Assembly (NCBI GenBank): GCA_017164015.1
Contig: CP071065.1
Span: 8,027,501 to 8,091,500, forward strand
DNA: 64,000 nt
Source: Nostoc sp. UHCC 0702
GTDB lineage: Bacteria; Cyanobacteriota; Cyanobacteriia; Cyanobacteriales; Nostocaceae
Direction: 5' to 3'
A program made the translations under genes and the position numbers. Below are positions 45,199 through 54,730 of the stretch, one piece after another (the stretch's first letter is position 1; the number at the start of each line of letters is the position of its first letter). The notes below the pieces were generated by a model. That model was not told the origin of the DNA. It worked only from the letters and a program-made list of their open reading frames with translations, and searched no databases.

Positions 45199-46797
45199 TT
45201 ACAATCCTACTTGCACGGCTGTACGAGTGAGTTGTACATCATATTCTGCTTGTTTGAGCAGCGATCGCCCTGTCATTTCTGGCGGCTGGGGCAATTGTAA
45301 AATCTCTAGAATGGTGGGCGCAATGTCGGCTAGGTTGCCATCGTCTCGCAGTTCGACATCTGTCCCATATCCAGGAATTTTAACTTTCTCCCCTTCCACT
45401 AAAATCAAGGGAACTGGGTTAGTAGTATGAGCCGTCCAAGGATTACCCTCTTCATCTAGCATATACTCAGCGTTGCCATGATCGGCAGTAATAATTGTTG
45501 TGCCGCCGGCTTTGCCAATGCTATCGATCAGGCGACCTAAACAGCGATCCACTGTTTCAATGGCTGTAATTGTAGCTTGTATCTGTCCAGTATGCCCTAC
45601 CATGTCTGGGTTGGCATAGTTAATTACCACCAAAGAGTAGATGCCCTTTTGAATCGCTGCGATCGCCACATCTGTAACCGCTTCTGCTGACATTGTTGGC
45701 GCTTTGTCGTAAGTCGCTACCATCGGACTGCTGACAAGTTCTCGGTCTTCTCCAGCAAAAGGTTCCTCCAGACCCCCATTAAAGAAATAGGTGACGTGGG
45801 CGTATTTTTCGGTTTCAGCAGTACGAAACTGGTTCAGACCATGATTAGCAATTACTTCCCCCAAAATATTATTCAGATTCTGTGGCTCAAAAGCTACAGC
45901 TACTGGTAGGTCTGAATCGTACTGCGTAAAGGTGGCAAACGACAACGGCGTGATTTGCTGTCTTTCAAAACCTGTAAATTTGGGACTCACAAAAGCTTGA
46001 GTCAATTGTCTGGCGCGATCGGGGCGGAAGTTGAAAAATATCACTCCATCCCCTGGTTCCATTGCACCGGGAGCAATTCGCACTGGGTCGATGAACTCGT
46101 CGGTGACGCCTTCAGCGTAAGATGCTTGCAAGACTTCTACAGCTTGGCGACCGTTTCCAGCACCATCTTGTGTGATTACGTCGTAGGCGCGTTTGACCCG
46201 ATCCCAGCGGTGATCGCGATCCATTGCGTAGTAGCGACCGCTAAGGGTGGCTATCCGACCTACTCCTGTTTTGTCTATGTAGTCTTGCAGGAGTGCGATC
46301 GTTTTTACACCCTCTACTGGAGCAGTATCACGACCGTCAGTAATCGCATGGATACAAACTTCTGAAATTCGCTGTTCCTTGGCTAAGTCAAGTAGTCCGA
46401 ATAGATGGGTGATATGGGAGTGTACCCCACCCTCAGAACAAAGCCCTACTATATGCAACTTGCCATTTCGAGAGCGAACTTCCTGGCAAATTTTCACAAG
46501 TGCTGAGTTGCGGCGAATAGAACCGTCTTCAACTGCATCTGAGATGCGAACCAGTTCCTGGGGTACCACTCGCCCAGCACCAATGTTCAAATGACCAACT
46601 TCCGAGTTGCCCATTTGACCATCTGGCAACCCTACGGCTTTTCCTGAGGTGCGGATGAGAGTATGGGGGTAAGCTGTCCATAAGCTTTCTACGATTGGAG
46701 TTTTAGCAGCTGCAATAGCATTTCCTCGTATCTCCTCGCAGTAGCCCCATCCGTCTAAAATGACTAGCACCACAGGAGCAACAGGTGCTTTGGTCAT
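45199..46797 (-). CDS. gpmI: 2,3-bisphosphoglycerate-independent phosphoglycerate mutase
   Basis: GpmI interconverts 3- and 2-phosphoglycerate in glycolysis, using two manganese ions. The 532-residue protein has the metal-binding Asp15 (LVILDGWGY), the catalytic Ser65 (QMGNSEVGHLNIGAG), and the blocks HAITDGRDT, FNFRPDRARQL, YANPDMVGHTG and TADHGNAE. The ATG at 46797 is chosen by family start; the open frame extends 18 codons upstream. Confidence 0.96.
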   Translation of the reverse strand: MTKAPVAPVVLVILDGWGYCEEIRGNAIAAAKTPIVESLWTAYPHTLIRTSGKAVGLPDGQMGNSEVGHLNIGAGRVVPQELVRISDAVEDGSIRRNSALVKICQEVRSRNGKLHIVGLCSEGGVHSHITHLFGLLDLAKEQRISEVCIHAITDGRDTAPVEGVKTIALLQDYIDKTGVGRIATLSGRYYAMDRDHRWDRVKRAYDVITQDGAGNGRQAVEVLQASYAEGVTDEFIDPVRIAPGAMEPGDGVIFFNFRPDRARQLTQAFVSPKFTGFERQQITPLSFATFTQYDSDLPVAVAFEPQNLNNILGEVIANHGLNQFRTAETEKYAHVTYFFNGGLEEPFAGEDRELVSSPMVATYDKAPTMSAEAVTDVAIAAIQKGIYSLVVINYANPDMVGHTGQIQATITAIETVDRCLGRLIDSIGKAGGTTIITADHGNAEYMLDEEGNPWTAHTTNPVPLILVEGEKVKIPGYGTDVELRDDGNLADIAPTILEILQLPQPPEMTGRSLLKQAEYDVQLTRTAVQVGL

Positions 46798-46959
46798 AGT
46801 AAAATTGCCCTTTACTTTTTGTAATACCCGAATGATACCATTGCTAATCACAGGTGCAAGTGAATTTCTGCTTATTAACTTAACTTATGATTTAATCACA
46901 ATATTTTTTAATATTCGCTAACTATTATGTGGATTTTGTGATACTTAGCTATTAATTTG

Positions 46960-46993
46960 GTCTAGTAGTAGCAGTTAACCGCTACTACTAGAC
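46960..46993. repeat. Perfect hairpin downstream of the ABC-F gene
   Basis: gtctagtagtagc pairs with gctactactagac over 13 bp around agttaacc. It lies just after the ABC-F stop codon on the minus strand, but no T-tract follows. Confidence 0.6.
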
Positions 46994-47000
46994 TGATCTA

Positions 47001-48695
47001 TCACTTGCGTTTTCCAGAAGACTTAGCAGTTTTGGCAGCTTTTTTGGCAGCTTTTTCGGCGGCTATTGCAGCTAACCTTGCCTCTTCTTTTTCTTCAGCT
47101 ACTTTCTGGAGATAGTAATGATAATCTCCTAAGTAGACACGAAATTCACCATCGCGAATTTCCACTATTTTGTTGGCTACCTGAGAGATAAAATAACGGT
47201 CATGGGAAACCACGATCGCAGTACCATCGTAGTTCTGGAGTGCTTCTTCCAGCATTTCTTTGGCTGGGATATCTAAGTGGTTTGTCGGCTCATCTAAAAT
47301 CAGTAAATTTGCTGGACGTAACAGCATTTTTGCCAATGCCAAACGAGCTTTTTCTCCACCACTCAATGCCCCAACTGATTTAAATACTGTGTCACCACTA
47401 AATAAAAACTTTCCTAAAAGTGTGCGGACTTCTTCATTTTTCCAGTCGGGAACTTCATCATGGATAGTTTCCATGACAGTTTTCTTCAAGTCCAAAGCTT
47501 CGGCTTGATTTTGCTCAAAGTAGCCAGGGATAACGTTGTGGTCGCCTAATTTCACAATGCCTTCTGTGGGTGGTTCCATACCCATAATCACGCGTAAAAG
47601 CGTAGATTTTCCTGCACCGTTGGGGCCAAGAAAAGCAATGCGATCGCCCCTCTCTATTAGCAGATTCGTCCCCAAAAATAAAATTTTATCGTCATATATA
47701 TGAGTTAAATCTTTAATCTCTACTACCTCTCGTCCGCTACGGGGTGCGGGGGGAAAGCGGAAGTGTAGGGTTCTGACTCCACCAGTGGGTGCTTCGATGC
47801 GTTCAACTTTCTCTAATTGTTTTTCCCGGCTTTTTGCTTGGGTGCTGCGGGTCGCACTGGCGCGGAATCTGTCTACAAAAGCTTGCTGTTTTTCTAATTC
47901 TTTTTGTTGACGTTCGTATGCATTCAGTTGGGCTAATTGATTTTCGGCTTTTTGCTGGAGGTATGCTGAGTAATTTCCCAGGTAGGTTGTGGAAACACCG
48001 CGTTCAGTTTCTACAATTTGGGTGCAGAGGCGGTCGAGAAATTCTCGGTCATGGGAGACAATTACCATCGGAGTAACTAGCCCTTTGAGGTAATTTTCTA
48101 GCCACTCGATAGTTTCCAAGTCTAGGTGGTTAGTCGGTTCGTCCAGCAGCAACAAATCAGGTTTTTGCAGCAGGATTTTACCCAAACTCATCCGCATTTG
48201 CCAACCGCCACTAAAAGCACTGACTAGGCGATCGCCATCTTCTTGCTCAAACCCCATCTCTGGTAAGATTTTGCCGATGCGTGCTTCTAGTCCGTAGCCA
48301 TCTAAAGCTTCAAATTGGCGTTGGAAGCGGTCTAATTTATTAATCAGCCGATCAAGTTCCTCTGGGGTAGCCGTTTCCATCTCTTGTTGTACCTGACCTA
48401 GAGATAGCTGCACTTGATTAGCTTCTTTGAAAACTGTCCAAAATTCTTCTCTAACGGTACGGGTGGGGTCTACTTCAAACTCTTGGTTGAGGTAGGCGAT
48501 GTGCAAGCTGGCTGGACGAATGATTTCACCAGCAGTGGGTTCGATTTCACCGTTGATGATTTTCAGTTGAGTGGATTTTCCCGCACCGTTGACACCGACT
48601 AAGCCAATGCGATCGCCTGGTTTGACTTCCCAGTTGATATCTTTGAGAACTTCGCCTGTAGGATAAATTTTACTGATATGTTCAAGTCGCAGCAT
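47001..48695 (-). CDS. ABC-F family ATPase (translation factor type)
   Basis: A 564-residue soluble protein with two ABC domains and no membrane part. Walker A motifs GVNGAGKST (about 34-42) and GPNGAGKST (second domain), and two signature motifs (SAFSGGWQMR and LSGGEKARLALAK) are present. The linker between domains is charged. The C-terminal tail is Lys/Ala-rich. ABC-F proteins act on the ribosome, e.g. relieving stalls or giving antibiotic resistance; the subgroup here (YdiF/Uup-like) is not certain. The ATG at 48695 is preferred over the TTG just before. Confidence 0.92.
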   Translation of the reverse strand: MLRLEHISKIYPTGEVLKDINWEVKPGDRIGLVGVNGAGKSTQLKIINGEIEPTAGEIIRPASLHIAYLNQEFEVDPTRTVREEFWTVFKEANQVQLSLGQVQQEMETATPEELDRLINKLDRFQRQFEALDGYGLEARIGKILPEMGFEQEDGDRLVSAFSGGWQMRMSLGKILLQKPDLLLLDEPTNHLDLETIEWLENYLKGLVTPMVIVSHDREFLDRLCTQIVETERGVSTTYLGNYSAYLQQKAENQLAQLNAYERQQKELEKQQAFVDRFRASATRSTQAKSREKQLEKVERIEAPTGGVRTLHFRFPPAPRSGREVVEIKDLTHIYDDKILFLGTNLLIERGDRIAFLGPNGAGKSTLLRVIMGMEPPTEGIVKLGDHNVIPGYFEQNQAEALDLKKTVMETIHDEVPDWKNEEVRTLLGKFLFSGDTVFKSVGALSGGEKARLALAKMLLRPANLLILDEPTNHLDIPAKEMLEEALQNYDGTAIVVSHDRYFISQVANKIVEIRDGEFRVYLGDYHYYLQKVAEEKEEARLAAIAAEKAAKKAAKTAKSSGKRK

Positions 48696-48856
48696 CAAGT
48701 TTCTCTCAGGTAGGGAATGGGTAGTTGAAGACGCAATACTAACACCGTTTCTAATATTAACAAAAATTAACCAAAAATTCTTTCAGGGAAATTCCAGGAA
48801 GCAGTGCATAAAGTTTGGCTTTGGCTACACGCAAAACTACCCCACCTTGAGCAAAC

Positions 48857-49642
48857 CTAATTTTGTGTTGCTTGTCTTACTTCTTCTACACTTAAACCTA
48901 ACTCCTCAGCTACCTGTTCCACAGTCAACCCTAGTCTCAACAATCGAGAAACCATTCTTAACCTTTCGCGGCGCTCACCTTCTTCTTTGCCTTCCTCAAA
49001 GGCTTCCTGGTAGATTCGGGTTTGTTTTAAATCGCTTAATCCAAACATTTCTTCTACTTCCTCTCTACTCATATTGGGAAATTTGTAAATCAAGATTGTC
49101 TCTATTAATTGTAATAATTGTTGTTGTTGCAGTGCTAAGTTAATCTCTTGCTTGGTTCTGTTAATTAACTCCCTTGCTTGTGCGATCGCTACATCTTCAG
49201 TTGCAATTACTAACTTGACAGTTGCGATACCAATTGGCAGCGATGCAGGTTCACCTAATTCATCAAGATAAATGCATTTAACTCGCTGGCTAGCAAAAAA
49301 TTCACGATAATGTTTGATATTTTTTGTATCTACACTCTGGTTTGGGTATATAACTACAGCACACCAATCATTTTGTGGTTGATTTTGACGTAGATATAAA
49401 AATATTTCTGCAAATAGTCGTGAATAAAATTCTTCATCGACTTGAAACTGCACTTCAGCAAAGTAAACAGAACTTTCCCCTTGTGAAGGTAAAAATACAC
49501 CATCAATTCTGAAAGCTGTTTGTTTGATTTCAACTGATGAGAATTGATAAGCGCTAGCTGCTTCAGGAGAATTTCCAATGAGTTCAAAGAAGATACTGGG
49601 ATATTCTTGAAACAGACGATAAAATATAGTGTCAGTTTTCAC
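48857..49642 (-). CDS. Rpn/DUF2887-type PD-(D/E)XK-like protein
   Basis: A 261-residue protein that starts KTDTIFYRLFQEYPSIFFEL, typical of the cyanobacterial DUF2887/Rpn group. The nuclease-like core is IDGVFLP...VYFAEVQFQ, with Gln where Lys is usual, so activity is uncertain. The C-terminus is a helical, Glu/Arg-rich segment ending in VAEELGLSVEEVRQ. Related proteins are scattered in many copies and are linked to recombination. The start is GTG at 49642. Confidence 0.82.
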   Translation of the reverse strand: MKTDTIFYRLFQEYPSIFFELIGNSPEAASAYQFSSVEIKQTAFRIDGVFLPSQGESSVYFAEVQFQVDEEFYSRLFAEIFLYLRQNQPQNDWCAVVIYPNQSVDTKNIKHYREFFASQRVKCIYLDELGEPASLPIGIATVKLVIATEDVAIAQARELINRTKQEINLALQQQQLLQLIETILIYKFPNMSREEVEEMFGLSDLKQTRIYQEAFEEGKEEGERRERLRMVSRLLRLGLTVEQVAEELGLSVEEVRQATQN

Positions 49643-49857
49643 GAATTTATAATTAGCTCAACCTCATGTAACGTAAAATATCATTACGAGCGTCACGGAG
49701 TGAAGCGAAGTAATAGCAAATACCCTATTTTACGTTTTTAAAGTTGACCTAATTAGTAATTTTGAATCGCTGATTACCAAGCCACTGCATTCATTTGCCA
49801 AACAGTCTTTGCATCTGGGACACGAATCAGATTCGTCAGTCTAGACTCTTTACAAAT

Positions 49858-50220
49858 TCAACTGGCTTGGGCTTCGTCTTTTGATGCTTCAGCAACAGCA
49901 GCCAATCTCTCTGCCGCAGCTTGAACGATTTGAGCTACTTGACTCAGAGGCATATGCTTGATTTGCCTGAGAATCAGATTCAAATCTGATGTTTCTTGTA
50001 TTGGCTTGCCTTCCAAGCAGCTAATTAATTCCTCCATTGTGTAGCCTGCTCTAGATGCGATTTGAGCCAAATTTTCTGTATCTGGCACTTTTAGGCCTTT
50101 TTCCCACATCTGAACAGCAGTAGCAGAAACTCCCAAAAGCTTGCCAAATGCTCGCTGGCTCAATGAACCACGGGCTAATTTAATGATTTCAATCAGTTTT
50201 TGTCTGCTTTCTATGTTCAC
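49858..50220 (-). CDS. XRE-family helix-turn-helix regulator
   Basis: A 120-residue protein with a Cro/C1-type helix-turn-helix at about residues 16-68 (LSQRAFGKLLGVSATAVQMWE, VPDTENLAQIASRAGYTMEEL). The C-terminal helix region is Ala-rich. Start is GTG at 50220. Target genes are unknown; the Rpn gene 216 bp further downstream is on the same strand. Confidence 0.82.
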   Translation of the reverse strand: MNIESRQKLIEIIKLARGSLSQRAFGKLLGVSATAVQMWEKGLKVPDTENLAQIASRAGYTMEELISCLEGKPIQETSDLNLILRQIKHMPLSQVAQIVQAAAERLAAVAEASKDEAQAS

Positions 50221-50436
50221 TACTTCTATAACTAGTCAGCTTTATTTATAAGTTTAGTAGCAATATTACAAGTTTACTTTCATATTGACAGGCTTGTCCC
50301 CAAGCTGTAGACTATATCTTTAGTTGTCAGTCGACAGCTAAAGTTTAAAAAATACTAATTACTAAGTAGGCTTAAGTATAAAACACTTGGGTAATGGAAT
50401 TGCAGCTTCCAGTGGTTATTGAAACAAGGGTGCATT

Positions 50437-50883
50437 ATGTTTACTAAACCGTGCAAAATAAATCAGTATTGCCGCAAACGTCGAAATCTAATCAGCACTA
50501 ATAAAATTAAACCAGAACAGTGGAACATTTCTAACACTGAGGTAAAAGCAGCTCTGAAAGCTCAAGGCTACGACGTGAAGCAAATCAAAAAAATCCACCG
50601 CCTGAAGCATCAGATATGTATTTCCTATTGGGACACAAAAGGTAACGTGTGCAGCAGCTTTTTCAGCTACAGGATTTTTACACGTTGGCAAAGGGAAGTA
50701 AAAAAGTTAATTTATGGCTGCCACACCCTGAAGGAATGGAAGAAGTTAAATTATCTATTAAATTACGAATTTGCTTATTACCACTATCCTAGTGAAATGA
50801 AAAATGTACTCCACACTGCACTAGAAAACCGCTTGTCTGTGTTAAAATTAACAGCACAACAAGCGGTTTTCCAAGTTATTTAA
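50437..50883 (+). CDS. Hypothetical protein
   Basis: A 148-residue basic protein with no family that I recognise. It has 5 Cys, many Lys and aromatic residues, and the segment SNTEVKAALKAQGYDVKQIKKIHRLKHQICISYWD. The ATG at 50437 is preferred over TTG at 50419. It converges with prfA, whose stop codon is 9 bases away. Confidence 0.55.
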   Translation: MFTKPCKINQYCRKRRNLISTNKIKPEQWNISNTEVKAALKAQGYDVKQIKKIHRLKHQICISYWDTKGNVCSSFFSYRIFTRWQREVKKLIYGCHTLKEWKKLNYLLNYEFAYYHYPSEMKNVLHTALENRLSVLKLTAQQAVFQVI

Positions 50884-50892
50884 TAGCAGTTA

Positions 50893-51993
50893 TTAGCTAA
50901 CAGCGCCAGAAGTGGCTAACTCAGCCAAACGTTCTTGTTGGTCTTGAGAAATACAAGATTGAATAACCGTTTCTAAGTCGCCTTCCAAAACAGGGTTAAG
51001 GGAATAGTTTTGACCTAAACGGTGGTCAGTAACGCGGTTATCTTTATAATTGTAGGTGCGAATTTTTTCCGATCGCGACCCTGTACCAACCTGCGATCGC
51101 CGCATGGAAGTTACAGCTTCTTGTTGTTCGCGTAACTTGATTTCATACAACTTCGCCCGCAAAATTTGCATCGCCCGTTCTTTGTTTTGCAACTGGCTGC
51201 GTTCTTCCGTACAGAAAATTCTGATTCCCGTTGGTTTGTGCATCAAGTCAACAGCTGTTTCCACCTTGTTGACGTTTTGTCCACCAGCACCGCCAGAACG
51301 AGCTGTGGTCATTTCAATATCCTTGGGGTCGATATGGATTTCCACATCATCAACTTCCGGCATAATTGCCACGGTGGCTGTAGAAGTGTGAACGCGTCCC
51401 CCAGCTTCAGTTGCCGGCACGCGCTGCACGCGATGCACTCCTGCTTCAAACTTCAGCTTGCTGTAAACGCTGTCACCTTGAATTTCCAGAATCACCTCTT
51501 TAAAGCCGCCCATTTCACCCAAGGATTCGCTGACTAGCTTGACTCGCCAACCTTCAGTGTCAGCATAACGGGAATACATCCGCAGTAAATCACCTGCCCA
51601 GATGCTTGCTTCGTCGCCACCAGTACCAGCGCGAATTTCCAACATGATGTTTTTATCATCATTGGGGTCGCGTGGTAGTAGCAAGATTTTCAAGCGACTC
51701 TCTAAGTATTCCAGCTTTTCGTCTAATTCCTTCACTTCCAAGGCTGCCATTTCTTGCAACTCTGGATCGCCATTTGCCTCTTTGAGTACTTGACGCGCCC
51801 CTACCAATTCTTCTTGGGCAGTTTTCCAAGTTTCATAGGTATTCACTACCTCTTCCAAAGAAGAACGAGACTTGGCAATTTTTTGATACTCATCGGGGTT
51901 TTTGGCGGTATCTGGGTCGGCCAGGCGACGAGTCAATTCATTAAAGGTTTGTTCAACAGATGTAAGTTTCTCCAGCAGGTATGTTTCAGCCAT
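50893..51993 (-). CDS. prfA: Peptide chain release factor 1
   Basis: RF1 reads UAA and UAG stop codons and triggers peptide release. The 366-residue protein has the GGQ motif in ARSGGAGGQNVNKVE, the upstream blocks IMLEIRAGTGGDEASIWAGDL and VHRVQRVPATEAGGRVHTS, and normal length. It is the last gene of the ribosomal cluster on the minus strand, 101 bp after rpmE. Confidence 0.97.
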   Translation of the reverse strand: MAETYLLEKLTSVEQTFNELTRRLADPDTAKNPDEYQKIAKSRSSLEEVVNTYETWKTAQEELVGARQVLKEANGDPELQEMAALEVKELDEKLEYLESRLKILLLPRDPNDDKNIMLEIRAGTGGDEASIWAGDLLRMYSRYADTEGWRVKLVSESLGEMGGFKEVILEIQGDSVYSKLKFEAGVHRVQRVPATEAGGRVHTSTATVAIMPEVDDVEIHIDPKDIEMTTARSGGAGGQNVNKVETAVDLMHKPTGIRIFCTEERSQLQNKERAMQILRAKLYEIKLREQQEAVTSMRRSQVGTGSRSEKIRTYNYKDNRVTDHRLGQNYSLNPVLEGDLETVIQSCISQDQQERLAELATSGAVS

Positions 51994-52094
51994 GATGAGT
52001 GCGATCGCTCCTTAAAAATAACAAATTGGCTCGAGCATTAAATGACAAGCGACCCAGCCGTTGCCAGGTCGTCGTTAACAGCAGAGCCAACCCG

Positions 52095-52334
52095 CTACTT
52101 TTTCTTTTTGTCACCAGAGCTTTGTTCGCCGGACATGCCGTATTTGCGAAGGAAGCGCTCTACTCGTCCTTCAGTGTCAATAATCTTCTGAGTACCAGTG
52201 TAAAAAGGGTGGTTTCCAGACCAGACATCTACGTGTAATTCTGGCTTAGTAGAACCAACAGTCATTACAACTTGACCGTTGCAGTACACTTTTGCTTCTG
52301 GATACCACTTGGGATGAATATCAGGTTTAGCCAT
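52095..52334 (-). CDS. rpmE: 50S ribosomal protein L31
   Basis: A 79-residue L31 with the family blocks KWYPEAKVYCNGQVV and DVWSGNHPFYTGTQKIIDTEGRVERF. Only one Cys is present, so it is the zinc-free form. The Lys-rich end is usual. The ATG at 52334 (MAKPDIHP) is used; 16 upstream residues do not fit. It lies about 155 bp beyond rpsI. Confidence 0.95.
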   Translation of the reverse strand: MAKPDIHPKWYPEAKVYCNGQVVMTVGSTKPELHVDVWSGNHPFYTGTQKIIDTEGRVERFLRKYGMSGEQSSGDKKKK

Positions 52335-52382
52335 TGTTCCTTTTGTGGTGAATCTATATAAATTATAACTTTCAAGTTTCAA

Positions 52383-52490
52383 TTGGGACTAGGGATTAGG
52401 GACTGGTGACTGGGGACTGGGTACTGGGAAAGAAATAAACAAGTAATTTTCCCAATCCCCAATCCCTGATCCCCAATACCCAGTACCCAT
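52383..52490. repeat. gggactgg / cccagt repeats between rpsI and rpmE
   Basis: Direct gggactgg units (52387-52430) and ccccaat units (52450-52490) face each other, with gggtactggg opposite cccagtaccc. It may fold into a long hairpin in the transcript. Confidence 0.75.
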
Positions 52491-52907
52491 CTATCGCTTC
52501 GAGTACTGAGGTGCTTTGCGGGCTTTGTGCAAACCATACTTTTTCCGCTCCTTAGCTCGTGGATCGCGGGTTAGATAACCTTCAGTTTTCAAAGGAGGGC
52601 GGTTGTCTGGGTCTAATTGGCACAAAGCACGGGCAACTCCTAAACGCACAGAGTCAGCCTGTCCGGTTAAGCCGCCGCCTTCTGCTTTCACCAAAATGTC
52701 ATATTCATTTTCTAGCCCCAGAGTTTCTAAGGGTGCTTTGATCACTCCCAGGTAGTTGGCGTTGAATTGGAAGTACAAGTCTCCAGGCTTGCCATTCACA
52801 ATCATTTGACCGCTACCGGGAACCAAGCGTACCCGTGCTACTGCGGACTTCCGACGACCAGTACCCCAGTACACGGCGCGACCGCTATTGCTTTCTGCTA
52901 CTACCAT
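52491..52907 (-). CDS. rpsI: 30S ribosomal protein S9
   Basis: A 138-residue S9 with YWGTGRRKSAVARVRLVPG and the conserved basic C-terminus KYGLHKARKAPQYSKR, whose final Arg contacts P-site tRNA. Its start codon base touches the end of rplM, so the two are coupled, as in the usual rplM-rpsI order. Confidence 0.97.
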   Translation of the reverse strand: MVVAESNSGRAVYWGTGRRKSAVARVRLVPGSGQMIVNGKPGDLYFQFNANYLGVIKAPLETLGLENEYDILVKAEGGGLTGQADSVRLGVARALCQLDPDNRPPLKTEGYLTRDPRAKERKKYGLHKARKAPQYSKR

Positions 52908-53362
52908 TAATCTTCTGCTCCAGGAATTGTATTAAGTATTAGTTCTTTAGGTTTTTGAGCTGTGTGGGGATGAGTAGGCCCAGCGTAGACTTTCAGCTTT
53001 GTGAACAACTGCTTACCCAAGCTACTTTTAGGTAGCATACCTTTGATAGCGTGTTCAACAATCCGTTCTGGTAGCCGCTGTTGTAGTTTAGCGAAGGTTT
53101 CTGTCTTCATCCCACCAGGACGACCAGAATGGCGACGGTAGAGTTTCTGGGTACGTTTTTTACCTGTGACTGCAATTTTTTCAGCGTTGACGACAATCAC
53201 AAAGTCACCTGTATCTAAGTGGGGGGTGAATTCAGGCTTCTTTTTGCCTCTTAAGATTTGGGCGACTTCACTGGCAAGGCGACCGAGGCGTTGGTCAGTA
53301 GCATCTACTACGTACCACTCACGCTCAAGGGACTCTTGAGGAGGAAGGTATGTTTTACTCAT
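52907..53362 (-). CDS. rplM: 50S ribosomal protein L13
   Basis: A 151-residue L13 with WYVVDATDQRLGRLASEVA, DTGDFVIVVNAEKI and the central block YRRHSGRPGGMKTE. Its ATG overlaps the truA stop as ATGA. It ends at the rpsI start. Confidence 0.97.
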   Translation of the reverse strand: MSKTYLPPQESLEREWYVVDATDQRLGRLASEVAQILRGKKKPEFTPHLDTGDFVIVVNAEKIAVTGKKRTQKLYRRHSGRPGGMKTETFAKLQQRLPERIVEHAIKGMLPKSSLGKQLFTKLKVYAGPTHPHTAQKPKELILNTIPGAED

Positions 53363-54285
53363 TGTTGTTTGTCCTTTGTCATTTGTTGTTCAAAGTCAAG
53401 AGTCCAAAGTCCATAGTCCATAGTAAAAGTATTTGACTCTTGACTTTTGACTCTTGACTCTTGACTAATAACTAACTTTGGCAGGGTGTCGTACCAAATC
53501 TCTGGAGGAAAGGGAAAATCTGGATAGCCGACTCGCAACAAGCATAAGCCTTGTGAAGGTGCAGCGTGTTTGACTTCTTCCCGACGTTGCTCTTTCCAGA
53601 GTTCGGTAAAGTTAGCCAGTGTCCGCTGGCCAGAACCGACTTGCACTAGCATCCCTACCAACAGCCGTACCATGCCATACAAAAATCCATCTGCTTGTAT
53701 TTCAATATGGATAAATGGCCCGCTGCGAACACACTCTGCTGCTTGCACCTCTACCCAGGAATGCGATCGCTTTGAGCCTGCACGATGAAAAGCAGCTAGA
53801 TGATGCTTTCCCAACAGAGGTTTCAGGGCAGCTTGGATTAAGGATTCATCCAGCGGTGCATAATAATAATGCCAACTGAAGGGTTTCACGAACAAGTTCG
53901 GTCGGTCTTCAGTGTATATTGTGTAACGATACCGTCGATAGGCAGCACTAAAGCGAGCGTGCCAACGGCGATCCACACCAGCTGAAGCCCTAATTAATAT
54001 ATCTTCGGGCAAATAGCTGTTGAGGACTGTCGCCCACTTATGAACTGGTATTAAACCTGTAGCTTCAAAATGAGCTACTTGAGCAGCAGCATGAACTCCA
54101 GCATCAGTACGTCCCGCACCGTGTAGTGTCACATGATGACCGAGAATTTTCGCGATCGCTGTTTCTATCTCTTCTTGGACTGTACGGTGCTGCTTTTGCC
54201 GTTGCCAGCCATGAAAATGAGTGCCCAGGTATTGAATTACTAGGGCCACTCGCTGACTTTCTGTGGGCTGGTGGCTTTCTAACAT
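53359..54285 (-). CDS. truA: tRNA pseudouridine synthase A
   Basis: TruA makes pseudouridine at tRNA positions 38-40. The 308-residue protein has the catalytic Asp in GAGRTDAGVHA and the blocks YRRYRYTIY and GFLYGMVRLLVG. The last 35 or so residues (LVISQESRVKSQESNTFT and on) exceed the family and are translated from agtcaag heptamer repeats that run up to rplM. An ATG at 54306 is a second start option. Confidence 0.94.
   Translation of the reverse strand: MLESHQPTESQRVALVIQYLGTHFHGWQRQKQHRTVQEEIETAIAKILGHHVTLHGAGRTDAGVHAAAQVAHFEATGLIPVHKWATVLNSYLPEDILIRASAGVDRRWHARFSAAYRRYRYTIYTEDRPNLFVKPFSWHYYYAPLDESLIQAALKPLLGKHHLAAFHRAGSKRSHSWVEVQAAECVRSGPFIHIEIQADGFLYGMVRLLVGMLVQVGSGQRTLANFTELWKEQRREEVKHAAPSQGLCLLRVGYPDFPFPPEIWYDTLPKLVISQESRVKSQESNTFTMDYGLWTLDFEQQMTKDKQQ
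53369..53470. repeat. Heptamer repeats within the 3' end of truA
   Basis: Units such as ttgactc, tagtcca and aaagtcc are repeated and read in frame as the TruA tail. The same units fill 61085-61165. Confidence 0.85.
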
Positions 54286-54289
54286 AGAG

Positions 54290-54346
54290 ATTTTGTCATA
54301 AGTCAATTGTCTTTTGATTCTTGACTAATGACTAATGACTAATAAC
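54290..54346. repeat. tgactaa heptamers between rplQ and truA
   Basis: Three direct tgactaa copies plus variants lie just upstream of the truA start. Confidence 0.75.
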
Positions 54347-54697
54347 TTAAACTAGTTCAATTATTGCCATTTCAGCATTATCTCCCCGACGAGGCACAGT
54401 ATGCAAAATGCGGGTATAACCTCCATTGCGATTACCATACCGAGTGGGAGCTTGCTCAAACAAAGCGTGAACAAGTTGTTTGTCGTAGATATAACCAAGG
54501 GCTGCCCTACGAGATGCTAAGGAGCCGTCTTTGGCTAAGGTAATCATTTTATCTACTTCACCTCGCAGTACTTTAGCTCGGATTAAAGTAGTGGTGATCC
54601 GGCCATGGCGGATCACTTCTGTTGTCAGCGCCCGCAATAAGGCGCGGCGCTGGTCAGCAGGTTTACTGAGTTTTTTGATTCGATTCCGGTGACGCAT
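54347..54697 (-). CDS. rplQ: 50S ribosomal protein L17
   Basis: A 116-residue L17 with MRHRNRIKKLSKPADQRRAL and TEVIRHGRITTTLIRAK. It follows rpoA by 33 bp, the standard order. Confidence 0.97.
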   Translation of the reverse strand: MRHRNRIKKLSKPADQRRALLRALTTEVIRHGRITTTLIRAKVLRGEVDKMITLAKDGSLASRRAALGYIYDKQLVHALFEQAPTRYGNRNGGYTRILHTVPRRGDNAEMAIIELV

Positions 54698-54730
54698 AAC
54701 AATGCACTATGTATGATTAACAATTTGAGC

